Numbered from the stretch's first letter, positions 8,801 through 19,640 are shown. The stretch is 25,323 nucleotides of DNA from Fredericiella sp038205395 (GCA_038205395.1 JBBRBX010000090.1:1-25323), one strand, 5' to 3'. Program-made: numbers and translations. Notes: generated by a model from the letters alone, not told the origin.

Positions 8801-10098
8801 TGTTGATGGCATTTGAACAGGATGTGCGCGGCAATGCCGACCAGCGGGAACAGGCACACACCGGCGCGCTGAAGCTGCAGGATTGGCTCAAAGAGGCCCA
8901 AAAGTATGAACAGGATGTGCAAAAAATCGATCAAGTAGCCGCAAACGGGGAACGCTATTCTCTTCTGATTGACACCCTCGCTTCGCTGGCAGGATTGCCC
9001 CATCCTGCGCTGATTATCTCTGCATCCACCCCGGCGGATATGCAGCGAAAACTGCTCGCGCGTATGGAAAAAGTGGTGGAAACCGAGTGCGTTAGCCGCA
9101 GCAAGCCGAGGACTTCAGGAGATGTTGCGTTGTACCGGCGCGATCTGCAGCGTATGCGTGTCTCGTTGGACGCTGCCAAGCATTCGCCTCTGGTGGCAGT
9201 TGTCGATCGCGCCATTGAACAGTTGGATCGAACCGAGCAGCAGTTGGAAAAACAACAGGCGGAAAAGCAAGTCATTGCGCAGATTGCTTCCGTCAGCGTA
9301 GATGGTTCTTTCTCCTACCTGGTTGAGCAGCGTGCCGGCTTGCAGGCGCTTGATGGCTATTCCTCCACCGTTACAGCGCTGCGTGAGTCAAAAATCAAAA
9401 AACTGGGCGAGAGCATCCACCGCTTGGAAGAAATTGTCTCTACTGCCGATGCGCGTATGGACGCTCTGCATTCGGCGGCAGAAGCAGAGCGGTACCGGGA
9501 CACCCTGCTCAAGTTAAGCACGCCCTTTCAGGGCACACAGCATGAGGCTGCATTCAACGGCGCGCTGGAACGAACAAAAGAGATAGGTGAGTTCTTCCGC
9601 CATCTCAGAGAGAGCGCCGCCAGGCCGATTCAGGCGCCGGATGATGAACAAGCTGCTCTCGATGCGCTGGCCACAATGAATAGCCGGTACAACGGCAGTT
9701 TGGGGCCGGCGCAGGTAGAAGCGTTGAAAGCTGCCCAGGCGGAGGTCCGCACAAAAGCGGATTCTCTGCGGCGTGCTGCCGCCGATTGGCTGGCGCAGCG
9801 CAAACTGCAATTTGCGCGCGGCGATACCATTCAAGACCTGGCTTCCAAGCTGGCAAAACCGCCGCTGTTCTTGGGGCCGGATGAGAGTGCGGAACTGGCG
9901 GAGCTTTCGGCGCAGGTACAAGAGCGTATTGACGGCGATGTTGTGCTGCAGGTGGAGCAGTTGTTCCGCCGTATCGTGAACCGCATTCAGCAGGAGCGCT
10001 GCCTGGTCTCGCTGCATCTGATCGTCGAGGAGACAATGGCCACCAACATACCGGAAGCCGCTGCGCCTGTGACCGGGGCGCCGGAAAAGCAGTGGTAG
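5821..10098 (+). CDS. brxC: BrxC/PglY-like large ATPase
   Basis: 1425-aa predicted ATPase and the largest gene of the operon. Walker A is YGHGKS at residues 83-88, within a NYGHGKSHLAL context typical of the PglY/BrxC group. Walker B is VLILFDEF at 264-271, with D269/E270. Charged heptad-like stretches at about 1135-1160 and 1185-1235 suggest coiled coils near the C-terminus. BrxC/PglY is an essential core BREX ATPase thought to help assemble the modification/exclusion complex. The start is ATG 5821, with GGAG seven bases upstream; an in-frame ATG 60 bases earlier lies inside the preceding gene and has no ribosome binding site. The gene begins 17 bases after the 156-aa gene and ends 33 bases before pglZ. 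The assignment rests on the ATPase motifs, size and position next to pglZ; naming it PglY or BrxC4 would be equivalent. Confidence 0.78.
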   Translation: MQLIRSIVAIDDNAKFRSDVQLDLFEDAQENEVLLRDYLFSVVAPGRAGIKETMDVSPVDLLNQLVEAYAAGMENRFVTIANYGHGKSHLALVLANYFSKPFASAEVKQVLDKLEHALNNPAQLARYTDFKFNRGEFLVIRLRGDVPGNIREQFVPKLEQALAEHPATADVKVPVWHTYAEQLLNSLTGDELRRAEAALADSHYDLPTLLSDVCQRCDVRDLVIKALTAAKNMAPDLEAELDLSKTLEWIADELCGEGKPLGGVLILFDEFSMYVSRYAQRNVIGELQNLLNGVSNRTGKLLFLAFAQQDPKTVAENAKVSEATLSSIRHELTRIRKQLALKTLLESVIDAYLRQRESQWREFVQDRKIEGALSRANNITYQTFDKRYSGEFKWDHDRFFDSVTRGSFPLHPLTTALLCNLQFSVADGVGDPRTVLGFVMENLQDKREQPAVVGGAPNWVLPTALVNYFEKRVAPDLYASYQNAHRSLAPEAGEAERNMLKALYLYDAAQLNLLRDDQLSVLAEAAGLAYEETKDVLRRLHGDSVIRQDSTKRVYSLWPANVDPYKLEQLLRRKLENHAFDRALLDKLNNKLANNFGYGPLRMSIAWGHPEDWTAQTFVLTREFFTKEMLGLLAARFDIKAGSLEEGVRGAVIWLVARSEEDMQWFQHEAPQLVDQLVPADAPLPLLVMLPAQATPDVLAAFQRFTVLNAMSQAERIDVGITIYDHEVQQVQRLLISELKSLIGESGNYHNMPRAAKQMVVPLAYRASINAVQQHTLDKVLDELYRQAYRYGPTEFFPQYRVATSGNNRLREAVKFISNIMLRAKTAALTEIGSTNPVARDLADMLRKSKWGLLSSKNQLQPPMDSHILAAWRWLDESFPVSPHEVQVRKPLLALLNPLYGYDYNTLTLLFSAWIGYHLHDLDFRIGGRTAQVSDLASALERGPRDFFVNIAVTNPLSLVRRDPGDGWRNSQAILEKLQPGVFTIKQAIDNVAVLMAFEQDVRGNADQREQAHTGALKLQDWLKEAQKYEQDVQKIDQVAANGERYSLLIDTLASLAGLPHPALIISASTPADMQRKLLARMEKVVETECVSRSKPRTSGDVALYRRDLQRMRVSLDAAKHSPLVAVVDRAIEQLDRTEQQLEKQQAEKQVIAQIASVSVDGSFSYLVEQRAGLQALDGYSSTVTALRESKIKKLGESIHRLEEIVSTADARMDALHSAAEAERYRDTLLKLSTPFQGTQHEAAFNGALERTKEIGEFFRHLRESAARPIQAPDDEQAALDALATMNSRYNGSLGPAQVEALKAAQAEVRTKADSLRRAAADWLAQRKLQFARGDTIQDLASKLAKPPLFLGPDESAELAELSAQVQERIDGDVVLQVEQLFRRIVNRIQQERCLVSLHLIVEETMATNIPEAAAPVTGAPEKQW

Positions 10099-10131
10099 AC
10101 TAACAATGGCAGCCTGTCGAAAGGTCCAAGC

Positions 10132-12324
10132 ATGATTGAGCACTATCTGGACCCCACCAGCAGTATGTGCGCTGATGACAGCCACATCTTGGTGGATTCG
10201 GAAACCGAGTTTTTGCGCCAGGCCACCGGCAGTGCGCCCTTGTTGATCTGTGGTGCGCTGCTGTGTGAATGGGCAGAACGTTTCTTTGTCAGCCGCAATC
10301 TGCCCTTTCGCACGTTGAAAGCGCCGGCGGTGGAACTCAAGGAAGCGTTTCCGGATTGGAGCGATCAACAAGCGAGCGCACTTGCTGCCCGCTTGGGGAA
10401 GACGCTGGGACAGGTGGGCCGCCCACTCCATGCCGCCGCGCTCTTGCAGCTGCTCTATCCGATGCGTCTCTGGCAGGAGCCGCCCTCCGTGCAACATGCG
10501 GCCGGGTGGCTTCTGTGGCTGCTCAATTCCGGCGAAGAGACTTCTCTGCAGCCATTGTTGGCGCTCCTGGCCGCTCACTGGCAGGCGGAAGCGGATTCTA
10601 CGGCGTTGCAATTGCTCTACAGCGCCGTGGATGCTGAATCAGCCGGTCAGCGGTTGGAACAATGGCTGGGCGTCAGGGCGGCCGCTTCACCGGCTGATTT
10701 CCTGACTGTGTTGGGACCTTTTCCGGAAACTGCCCCCCCGCAACTGTTTACAAAGGTGAAGACGCGTTGGACCCAAGAGTTGGTGGCAACGCGTGGCAAT
10801 GCGATTCTTGATCTTGTCTCCCTTTCTGTGCCGGATGCATTTCAGCGTATGCTGGGCGCACTGGCGACTGATTATTTTGAGCGCCACCCGCAAGACCTCG
10901 GACGCGACGCATATGCTGTACTGGCGCCCTCTTTGCTGCCCAAACAGCAGCAGCGCCTGCAGCGCTACGTGCCGCCGCCGGAGCCGAGGCCATTGCCCAC
11001 CGCGCCCAAAGAGGTGCTGACCTGGTGCGCTCGCGACTATCTGCCTTACCGTACCTGGCAGCATCTGTACGGGGATGAGACGGCGGCGCAGAGTGCCAGG
11101 GCAGCGGCGGAGCAGTTCATCCTCTGGTATCTCGACCAGTATCCAAAGGGCTTGTTGAGTGGAGAACTGTACCCGCATCTCAGCTTCAAACGTTCGCGTG
11201 ACCTGGCGGAGAAACACGCCGATTGTGTGACGTTGCTGGTTGTGCTGGACGGCTTGTTGTGGGGTGATGCCCAGTTGGTTACCCAGCATTTGCAAGACGC
11301 CACGCCGCGCCTCTCTTTGCTCGAAAATGCGCTCGCCTTTGCCCCGCTGCCGACAGTAACGCAATTTTGCAAAGATGCGCTGTTCAAGGGGCTGAAGCCG
11401 GCAGCGGCGCTTGACCAGCCGCCGCTTGGAAAAATTGTGCCGGAAGCGCAATCTCCCCTGGCGATATTGCAGCACGCACAGCCGGGGGAGGTCTATTTGT
11501 GGCGTGTTTCAGAGCCGGACAGCACCTATCACAAACGCAACAGCTATGCTTCCCTGAAGAATGACATCGAGGCCAGGCTGCAGGCCATTGCCAAAAATAT
11601 CGTTGCGCTTGTGAACGAGGTGGATGCTTCTCTTTCGTTCCGTATCGTTATCACAAGCGATCATGGCCGCCTACTCGGTAAAACGGTGCGCACGCGTACT
11701 GTGCCTGCTGCTATGCAGACACACGGTCGTGCAGCGTGGGGCAGCGCCAAGCGGCAGTTTCCAGCGGCGGGCTATCTGATCGAAGATGGTATTGTCTATC
11801 TGCACCACGGCCGGTATGGACTGATCGAGGATGCTGCGGTTTTGTTTACGGAAGAAGCATTTGAAACCAGTGATGGCCGGGGCGGCTCGGAGCGCTATCC
11901 ACATGGTGGGCTGTATCCGGAAGAAGTGGTTGTGCCGTGGCTGGTGTTTGCTCGCGACTACGCTGCGCCCAGTGTAGTGGTGCGCTGTATGGGCAAAGCT
12001 GTTGCGCAGACAGCTGCCCCGCTCACCATTTGGGTAGAAAATGCCGGCGAAATTGTGCTGACTGCCACTCGGCTGCTGTTGACAGCCGTCGCCGGCGTTG
12101 TTGCCGATCTGCCCTTGCAGGTAGAATGTTCAGCATTGTTCCAAAGTAGCTTTGAGATTTCGCTGCCTAGGTGGCCAACCCCACAAGAAGCGGAGCACAT
12201 GTCGGCGCGGATCACATTACAGACGCCTGACCGCCGATCATACGACATTGAGGCGCAGGTTGAGATCGGGAGTGAAGAAATGTACAGCAGCAGCAGCAAC
12301 AACATCCTGGGAGACCTTGATTGA
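10132..12324 (+). CDS. pglZ: BREX protein PglZ (alkaline-phosphatase superfamily)
   Basis: 730-aa PglZ-family protein, the defining component of BREX. Three PglZ-domain signatures are visible: VVLDG with D373 (first metal-ligand aspartate), TSDHG with D510/H511 (second metal site), and the diagnostic HGGLYPEEVVVP at 591-602. The ~360-residue N-terminal part is specific to this subgroup. PglZ has a phosphatase/nuclease-type metal centre, and the protein is required for BREX function, though its substrate is not settled. After VVLDG the sequence reads LLWGD where many relatives have an arginine (DGLR). ATG 10132 has AAGG seven bases upstream. The stop TGA shares its A with the brxL start, so the two are coupled. 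The last residues are a short AGC-repeat-encoded Ser/Asn tract (12285-12303). Confidence 0.9.
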   Translation: MIEHYLDPTSSMCADDSHILVDSETEFLRQATGSAPLLICGALLCEWAERFFVSRNLPFRTLKAPAVELKEAFPDWSDQQASALAARLGKTLGQVGRPLHAAALLQLLYPMRLWQEPPSVQHAAGWLLWLLNSGEETSLQPLLALLAAHWQAEADSTALQLLYSAVDAESAGQRLEQWLGVRAAASPADFLTVLGPFPETAPPQLFTKVKTRWTQELVATRGNAILDLVSLSVPDAFQRMLGALATDYFERHPQDLGRDAYAVLAPSLLPKQQQRLQRYVPPPEPRPLPTAPKEVLTWCARDYLPYRTWQHLYGDETAAQSARAAAEQFILWYLDQYPKGLLSGELYPHLSFKRSRDLAEKHADCVTLLVVLDGLLWGDAQLVTQHLQDATPRLSLLENALAFAPLPTVTQFCKDALFKGLKPAAALDQPPLGKIVPEAQSPLAILQHAQPGEVYLWRVSEPDSTYHKRNSYASLKNDIEARLQAIAKNIVALVNEVDASLSFRIVITSDHGRLLGKTVRTRTVPAAMQTHGRAAWGSAKRQFPAAGYLIEDGIVYLHHGRYGLIEDAAVLFTEEAFETSDGRGGSERYPHGGLYPEEVVVPWLVFARDYAAPSVVVRCMGKAVAQTAAPLTIWVENAGEIVLTATRLLLTAVAGVVADLPLQVECSALFQSSFEISLPRWPTPQEAEHMSARITLQTPDRRSYDIEAQVEIGSEEMYSSSSNNILGDLD

Positions 12325-13799
12325 TGACAAACAGTGTCGTAAACAGGGTGGAGGTGAACGAACAGGCGGCGCAGCAGACGGAGGGAGATGCCAAGCTCAA
12401 GCGAGTTTTTGGCAAGCTGGTAATCGATAAACGCCGCTTGCCCGGCAGCCATCTGCTGCAGCGCGGTATGCCCGCTTATGTGGGAGAGTGGGTGCTCGAT
12501 TCCATCGTGCCCGGCGATGGCGCCTTGCTGGTGGCCGAGGCGGAGCGGGTGCAGCAGTGGGCCAGCCGCTTTGTCCCCTCACCAGACGATTCCAATGTGA
12601 TTAAAAACCGTCTGTTGAGCGGTGAACTGGTAAAACTGCTCACGGCGGTGGAAGTCGAAATCATTTTGAATAAGAAACGGCAAGAACGTGCCGCCAATCT
12701 GAAGCTGCTGGGACTTTCCGAGGTGGCGATCAGCGACAGTCTGGTGCAGGAAAATCCTGAGCTGCTTAAGCAGGGGATGTGGGGCGTCGTCGAGTTGATG
12801 AGAACAGACGATGGGGTCGTGATGACTGGCTTTAAGCCCATGCAGGCTTCCGTCAACCTTGCGCTCTATAAGCAGGCGCGCCGCGAGTTCAGCACGGCGG
12901 AATGGCGCGACCTGATGTTGAGTTCGATGGGCTACAACCCGGCAGCATTCCAAGAAGATGAGAAGACGATGCTCCTGTGTCGCTTGCTGCCGCTGGTGCA
13001 GAAGAACATGCACCTCATGGAACTGGCGCCAAAGGGCACCGGCAAGAGCTATATCTACGAAAACATCAACCCGCGCGTGCGGCTGGTGAGCGGCGGCAAT
13101 GTCTCCCCTGCCGTACTCTTCGTCAATAATGCCAGCGGGCAGTGGGGCTTGTTGGTGCGCTACAGCGTCGTCGTGCTGGATGAAGTGCAGACGTTGAAAT
13201 TTGAACAGCCCGGCGAGATTATCGGCGGGCTGAAGGGCTTTCTCGCCAACGGCAAGCTGACGCGCGGCGGCTCGCATGAAACCGCCAGCGATGCCAGCCT
13301 GGTGCTTTTGGCGAATATCACGCTGGACAACCAGCAGCAGCCGGTCATGGAGCCGCTGGTCAAAGAGCTGCCTCTATTTTTGCAGGAAACTGCCTTTCTG
13401 GATCGCATGAAGGGCCTCATTCCGGGTTGGAAAATTCGCAAATTGAGCAGTGACTGCTTTGCCACCGGCATCGGCTTGAAGTCGGATTTTTTTGGGGATG
13501 CGTTGATGAAACTGCGCGACGACCTCGACCTCGATCAACGCATCGGCAGACGGTTGGAGTTGATTGGGGCGCCGCTTTACAAACGCAATGAGGACGCCGT
13601 GCGTGCCATCGCCACCGGGCTGGTAAAGATTCAATTCCCGGACGGCAACGTGCGTGATGATGAATTTGAGCACTATTGCGTCCGGCCTGCGCAGAGACTG
13701 CGCCAACTCATCTGGGAGCAACTGCAGTATCTGGATGGGGAATATCGCCAATACGACAGCGATATCCGGTATCGCATTCTGCCGGAGAAGCCACAGTAA
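12324..13799 (+). CDS. brxL: BrxL-like AAA+ ATPase, short form without Lon protease domain
   Basis: 491-aa Lon-related AAA+ protein. Walker A is PKGTGKS, with GTGKS at residues 238-242. Walker B is VVVLDEVQ, with D286/E287. The segment LAPKGTGKSYIYENI and the downstream FLDRMKGLIPGW are typical of BrxL. Long BrxL proteins (around 680 aa) carry a C-terminal Lon-like domain. This one stops about 200 residues after Walker B and shows no such domain, matching the shorter BrxL subgroup. BrxL assembles into a ring on DNA and takes part in phage exclusion. ATG 12324 overlaps the pglZ stop by one base (TGATG), and GGGAG lies at 12309-12313. A TTG at 12321 would add one residue. It ends five bases before the cysteine desulfurase. 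Confidence 0.87.
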   Translation: MTNSVVNRVEVNEQAAQQTEGDAKLKRVFGKLVIDKRRLPGSHLLQRGMPAYVGEWVLDSIVPGDGALLVAEAERVQQWASRFVPSPDDSNVIKNRLLSGELVKLLTAVEVEIILNKKRQERAANLKLLGLSEVAISDSLVQENPELLKQGMWGVVELMRTDDGVVMTGFKPMQASVNLALYKQARREFSTAEWRDLMLSSMGYNPAAFQEDEKTMLLCRLLPLVQKNMHLMELAPKGTGKSYIYENINPRVRLVSGGNVSPAVLFVNNASGQWGLLVRYSVVVLDEVQTLKFEQPGEIIGGLKGFLANGKLTRGGSHETASDASLVLLANITLDNQQQPVMEPLVKELPLFLQETAFLDRMKGLIPGWKIRKLSSDCFATGIGLKSDFFGDALMKLRDDLDLDQRIGRRLELIGAPLYKRNEDAVRAIATGLVKIQFPDGNVRDDEFEHYCVRPAQRLRQLIWEQLQYLDGEYRQYDSDIRYRILPEKPQ

Positions 13800-13804
13800 T
13801 TCCT

Positions 13805-14986
13805 ATGCCGAATGCACCTGTTATCTATCTTGACTATAACGCCACCACGCCCTGCGATCCGCGCGTTGTCGAGAAGATGCTGCCCTATTTTAACCAGTTT
13901 TTTGCCAATCCGGCCAATGGCTATCACCCGCTGGGCAGGGCCGCTGCCCGCGCCATCGATGACGCACGTGCACAAGTTGCCGCCCTTGTCCACACGCAGC
14001 CGGAGAATATCATCTTTACCGGCGGCGCTACGGAGAGCAACAATCTGGCGATTTTAGGGCTGGCCCGGCGCGCCGCCAGCGCGCCGCCGCCGGCGCGCCG
14101 CCGCCAGATTGTCCCCTCGGCGGTGGAGCACAAAGCGGTGCTGCTGCCCTGCAAACAGTTGCAAGCCAATGGCTTTGAGCTGACTGTGCTGCCGGTAGAT
14201 AGCAATGGGCGGGTGTCGCTAGAAGCGGCCAAAGCGGCCATTTCCGACCAGACCCTGCTGGTGTCGATTCAAGCCGCCAACAATGAGATCGGCACGCTGC
14301 AGCCTGTCGCTGAGATTGCGGCTGTCGCGCATGAGTATGGGGCGCTGGTGCATTGTGACGCCGCGCAGGCAGTGGGCAAAATTGCGCTGGATATGGAGGT
14401 CATCGGTGTTGATTTTCTCTCCCTCAGTGCGCATAAGCTATACGGCCCCAAAGGGATCGGCGCCCTATGCAGCCGCACTTCTGCGGCCTGGCGCGCTTTG
14501 GAGCCGCTGTACTATGGCGGGGGACAGGAGCTCGGTCTGCGCTCCGGCACTTCCAATGTCCCCGCGATTGTAGGCTTTGGTGAGGCTTGCCGGATTGCGG
14601 CTGAATGTCTCAGCGTCGAAGGCAAAGAAATAGAAGAGCAGCGCGACCAGTTGGAACGGGAACTGGCTGCGGCCATCCCTGGCATTGCTTTTAACGCGCA
14701 GGGCGCGCAGCGGCTGCCCAATACGGCCAGTGTGATCTTCCCCGACGTTGACGCCGATGCACTCTTGCTGAATGCACCCGGTGTGATGCTGGGGCTGGGT
14801 TCGGCCTGCAACTCGCGCGCGCTGGAGCCTTCGCATGTGCTGGAGGCGATCGGTCTGTCGCGAGAGCGCGCTTTTTCAACCGTCCGTATAACACTAGGTC
14901 GCTTCACCAGCCAAGCGGATGTCACAGAAGCCGTAAAGCAGATTGCGCAAGCCTATGCCGCCGCTTCCAGCGCGGCAGGCGCGTAA
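13805..14986 (+). CDS. Cysteine desulfurase (IscS/NifS/DndA-like)
   Basis: 393-aa PLP enzyme that removes sulfur from L-cysteine and carries it as a persulfide. The PLP lysine is K211 in SLSAHKLYGP, D185 and Q188 lie in HCDAAQ, and the catalytic cysteine is C335 in LGSACNSRALEPSHVL. All match group I (IscS/NifS/DndA) enzymes at normal length. In Dnd systems DndA supplies sulfur to DndC, so here it probably feeds the PAPS-reductase-like protein. It could also be the host's Fe-S cluster enzyme; the 5-base spacing from brxL favours membership of the operon. The start ATG 13805 has no ribosome binding site at a good distance, so translation is probably coupled to brxL. A reading-frame extension upstream overlaps brxL and is rejected. 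A proline/arginine-rich insert (ARRAASAPPPARRR, about residues 88-101), encoded by repeated GGCGCGCC, is unusual. Confidence 0.92.
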   Translation: MPNAPVIYLDYNATTPCDPRVVEKMLPYFNQFFANPANGYHPLGRAAARAIDDARAQVAALVHTQPENIIFTGGATESNNLAILGLARRAASAPPPARRRQIVPSAVEHKAVLLPCKQLQANGFELTVLPVDSNGRVSLEAAKAAISDQTLLVSIQAANNEIGTLQPVAEIAAVAHEYGALVHCDAAQAVGKIALDMEVIGVDFLSLSAHKLYGPKGIGALCSRTSAAWRALEPLYYGGGQELGLRSGTSNVPAIVGFGEACRIAAECLSVEGKEIEEQRDQLERELAAAIPGIAFNAQGAQRLPNTASVIFPDVDADALLLNAPGVMLGLGSACNSRALEPSHVLEAIGLSRERAFSTVRITLGRFTSQADVTEAVKQIAQAYAAASSAAGA

Positions 14987-15062
14987 CCGGCGCCAGAACT
15001 TGCCGCCAGTCCCCTTCCACCCCATTTGCTCCCCCCCTTTTGCCTCTGGTATGCTATCCGGT

Positions 15063-16286
<1,224 letters not shown>

Positions 16287-16317
16287 GCGCCCCCGCTGAT
16301 TGCCTTGAGGAGTATGC

Positions 16318-17367
16318 GTGTCTGAACTGCGCCAGAATCTCGCCACCAAAGAGTGGGTGATTATTGCCCTCGAACGCGCCAAGCGCCCGCACGAATTTGT
16401 GGATGTGGAACGCAAAGCCTGCGCCGACGGCCCGGCCTGGGACCCCCACTGCCCTTTCTGCCCCGGCAATGAAGAGTGGGATCTGGATGTTCTGCGCGTG
16501 CCGGCGGAAGGGCCGTGGCGGGTGCGCATCGTCGGCAACCGCTACCCCGCCCTTTCCGTCGCCGGCGAACTGGAACGCCAGTATGCCGGCCTCCACCGCC
16601 GCATCACCGGCGTCGGCTACCATGAGGTGATCGTCGAATCTCCCCGCCACAACACCTGCGCCGCCTTGCATACGCCGGAGGAGGTGACAACAGTCTTTCG
16701 CACCTTTAACCAGCGCGCCTGGCAGGTGCAGACCGACCGGCGCATCCAATATATTCTCTTTTTCAAAAATCACGGGCGCAACGCCGGCGCCTCTCTGATC
16801 CATCCGCACGCGCAGATGGTGGCGCTGCCGATGGTGCCCAATGATGTGCGGGTGCGCGCCGAAGAGGCGCACCACCATTTTGAAGAGGTGGGCAAGTGCG
16901 CGTTCTGCGAGATGGTGCAGCAGGAGATGGATGCAGGCGTGCGCATGATCCTGGAGACCCAATGCTTTGTCGCCTTTGCGCCCTACGCCTCCGTGACCCC
17001 TTTCCACATCTGGATTGTGCCCAAGATGCACCTCTCCTCCTTTCTGCATGCGCAGGATGATCAGTTGGCTGACCTGGGGGTGGTCGTGCACCGTGTGCTG
17101 CGCAAGCTCTATCTGGGCCTCAACAACCCGGATTACAACTATGCCATCCGCACGGCTCCCGTCAGCGATCTGGGTGCGCCCTATCTGCACTGGTACATTA
17201 CCATCGTGCCGCGCATCTCGTATGCGGCAGGATTTGAGATCGGCAGCGGCATCTATATCAACCCGTCGCTGCCCGAAGAGTGTGCCGAGTATCTGCGCCA
17301 GGTGGACGACACGGTTGCCGGCGATCTGGCGCCGGAGGCATTCGACCAGGACGGCAGGGCCAGGTAA
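16318..17367 (+). CDS. galT: Galactose-1-phosphate uridylyltransferase
   Basis: 349-aa GalT, HIT superfamily. It exchanges UMP between UDP-glucose and galactose-1-phosphate in the Leloir pathway. The nucleophilic histidine is H164 in HPHAQ (162-166). The zinc-site pair C45/C48 lies in CPFCPGNE, and a second CAFC pair lies further on. The family segments ESPRHN and HWYITIVPR are present, and the length is normal. The start is GTG 16318: GAGGAG at 16307-16312 sits five bases upstream, while the nearby ATG at 16314 runs into a stop after three codons. It is followed 18 bases later by a methyltransferase gene, with which it is probably co-transcribed. No galK or galE is visible in the window, so the substrate could also be another sugar-1-phosphate. 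Confidence 0.93.
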   Translation: MSELRQNLATKEWVIIALERAKRPHEFVDVERKACADGPAWDPHCPFCPGNEEWDLDVLRVPAEGPWRVRIVGNRYPALSVAGELERQYAGLHRRITGVGYHEVIVESPRHNTCAALHTPEEVTTVFRTFNQRAWQVQTDRRIQYILFFKNHGRNAGASLIHPHAQMVALPMVPNDVRVRAEEAHHHFEEVGKCAFCEMVQQEMDAGVRMILETQCFVAFAPYASVTPFHIWIVPKMHLSSFLHAQDDQLADLGVVVHRVLRKLYLGLNNPDYNYAIRTAPVSDLGAPYLHWYITIVPRISYAAGFEIGSGIYINPSLPEECAEYLRQVDDTVAGDLAPEAFDQDGRAR

Positions 17368-17385
17368 GGGCCGATAAGGACAGAG

Positions 17386-18171
17386 ATGGAAATCGACGTG
17401 CGCGCCTACAACAGCGCCGCCTGGGACAAGGCGGTGGAACGCGGCAGCCAGTGGACGATTCCGGTGGACGCGGAGGCGGTGGAGGCCGCCCGCCGCGGCG
17501 ACTGGCGCATTGTGCTGACGCCCAGCAAGCCTGTGCCGGCGGCCTGGTTCCCGCCGCTGGCGGGGGCGCGCGTGCTCTGCCTGGCGGGCGCGGGCGGCCA
17601 GCAGGGGCCGATCCTGGCCGCGGCGGGCGCACACGTCACCGTCTTTGACAACTCGGCGCAGCAGTTGGCGCAGGATCGCTATGTGGCGCGCCGCGAGGGG
17701 CTGGAACTGGCCACCGTGCAAGGCGATATGCGCGACCTCTCGGCGCTGGACGACGGCGCCTTTGACCTGATCGTGCATCCGGTCTCCAACGTCTTTGTGC
17801 CTGACGTGCGCCTCGTCTGGCTTGAAGCGCAGCGGGTGCTGCGCGCGGGCGGCCTGCTGCTGGCGGGCTTCTGCAACCCGCTCATGTATCTATTCGACCA
17901 GGAGCTGGCCGATGAAGGCATCCTGCATGTGCGCCACAAGCTGCCCTATTCGGACTTGACCAGCCTGGACGACGAGGAGCGCGCCCTGTATCTGGCCGAG
18001 CAGCAGCCGTTGGAATTCGGCCATCTGCTGACCGATCAGATCGGCGGGCAGATCGACGCCGGCTTTGTGATTGCCGGCTTCTATGAAGACAGTTGGCCCG
18101 GCGCCAAAATCAACGAGTACACACCTACCTATATCGCCACCCGTGCCATCAAATGGCAGACAGGAGAGTGA
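17386..18171 (+). CDS. Class I SAM-dependent methyltransferase
   Basis: 261-aa protein with a Rossmann-type methyltransferase core. Motif I, VLCLAGAGGQQG, is at residues 63-74. The acidic end of strand 2 is VTVFDNS. A GDMRDLS stretch (motif III region) and FDLIVHPVSNVFV (motif IV region) follow. It resembles small-molecule methyltransferases of the Methyltransf_11/UbiE kind; the substrate cannot be predicted. AAGGA five bases before ATG 17386 supports the start. Its stop TGA (18169-18171) lies four bases before the M20 peptidase start, and the ribosome binding site of that gene is inside this one, so galT, this gene and the peptidase probably form one transcript. Confidence 0.88.
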   Translation: MEIDVRAYNSAAWDKAVERGSQWTIPVDAEAVEAARRGDWRIVLTPSKPVPAAWFPPLAGARVLCLAGAGGQQGPILAAAGAHVTVFDNSAQQLAQDRYVARREGLELATVQGDMRDLSALDDGAFDLIVHPVSNVFVPDVRLVWLEAQRVLRAGGLLLAGFCNPLMYLFDQELADEGILHVRHKLPYSDLTSLDDEERALYLAEQQPLEFGHLLTDQIGGQIDAGFVIAGFYEDSWPGAKINEYTPTYIATRAIKWQTGE

Positions 18172-18175
18172 CAGC

Positions 18176-19555
<1,380 letters not shown>

Positions 19556-19605
19556 GGGGCGGGCTGCGCCCCTAGGCGCGTATCCTCGCCGGCGCGGCGT
19601 ATTGT

Positions 19606-19640
19606 CGCCCGGCGGGGGGCGCGCCCGGGGCGTTTTATTT
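19606..19640 (+). terminator. Probable rho-independent terminator after the M20 gene
   Basis: A GC-rich stem pairs CGCCCGG (19606-19612) with CCGGGGCG (19625-19632), with one bulged G. TTTTATTT follows directly at 19633-19640. The position, 50-85 bases after the peptidase stop, fits the end of the galT-methyltransferase-peptidase transcript. A second hairpin (GGGGCG/CGCCCC) just after the stop has no T-run. Confidence 0.45.

Noticed and set aside
12285..12303. AGC trinucleotide run at the end of pglZ as a phase-variable repeat
   Set aside because: There are only a few units, and a length change by triplets would keep the frame, so switching is not expected.
14987..15062. Promoter between the desulfurase and the trans-sulfuration gene
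   Set aside because: The spacer is C-rich with no recognisable -35/-10 pair and no T-tract hairpin.
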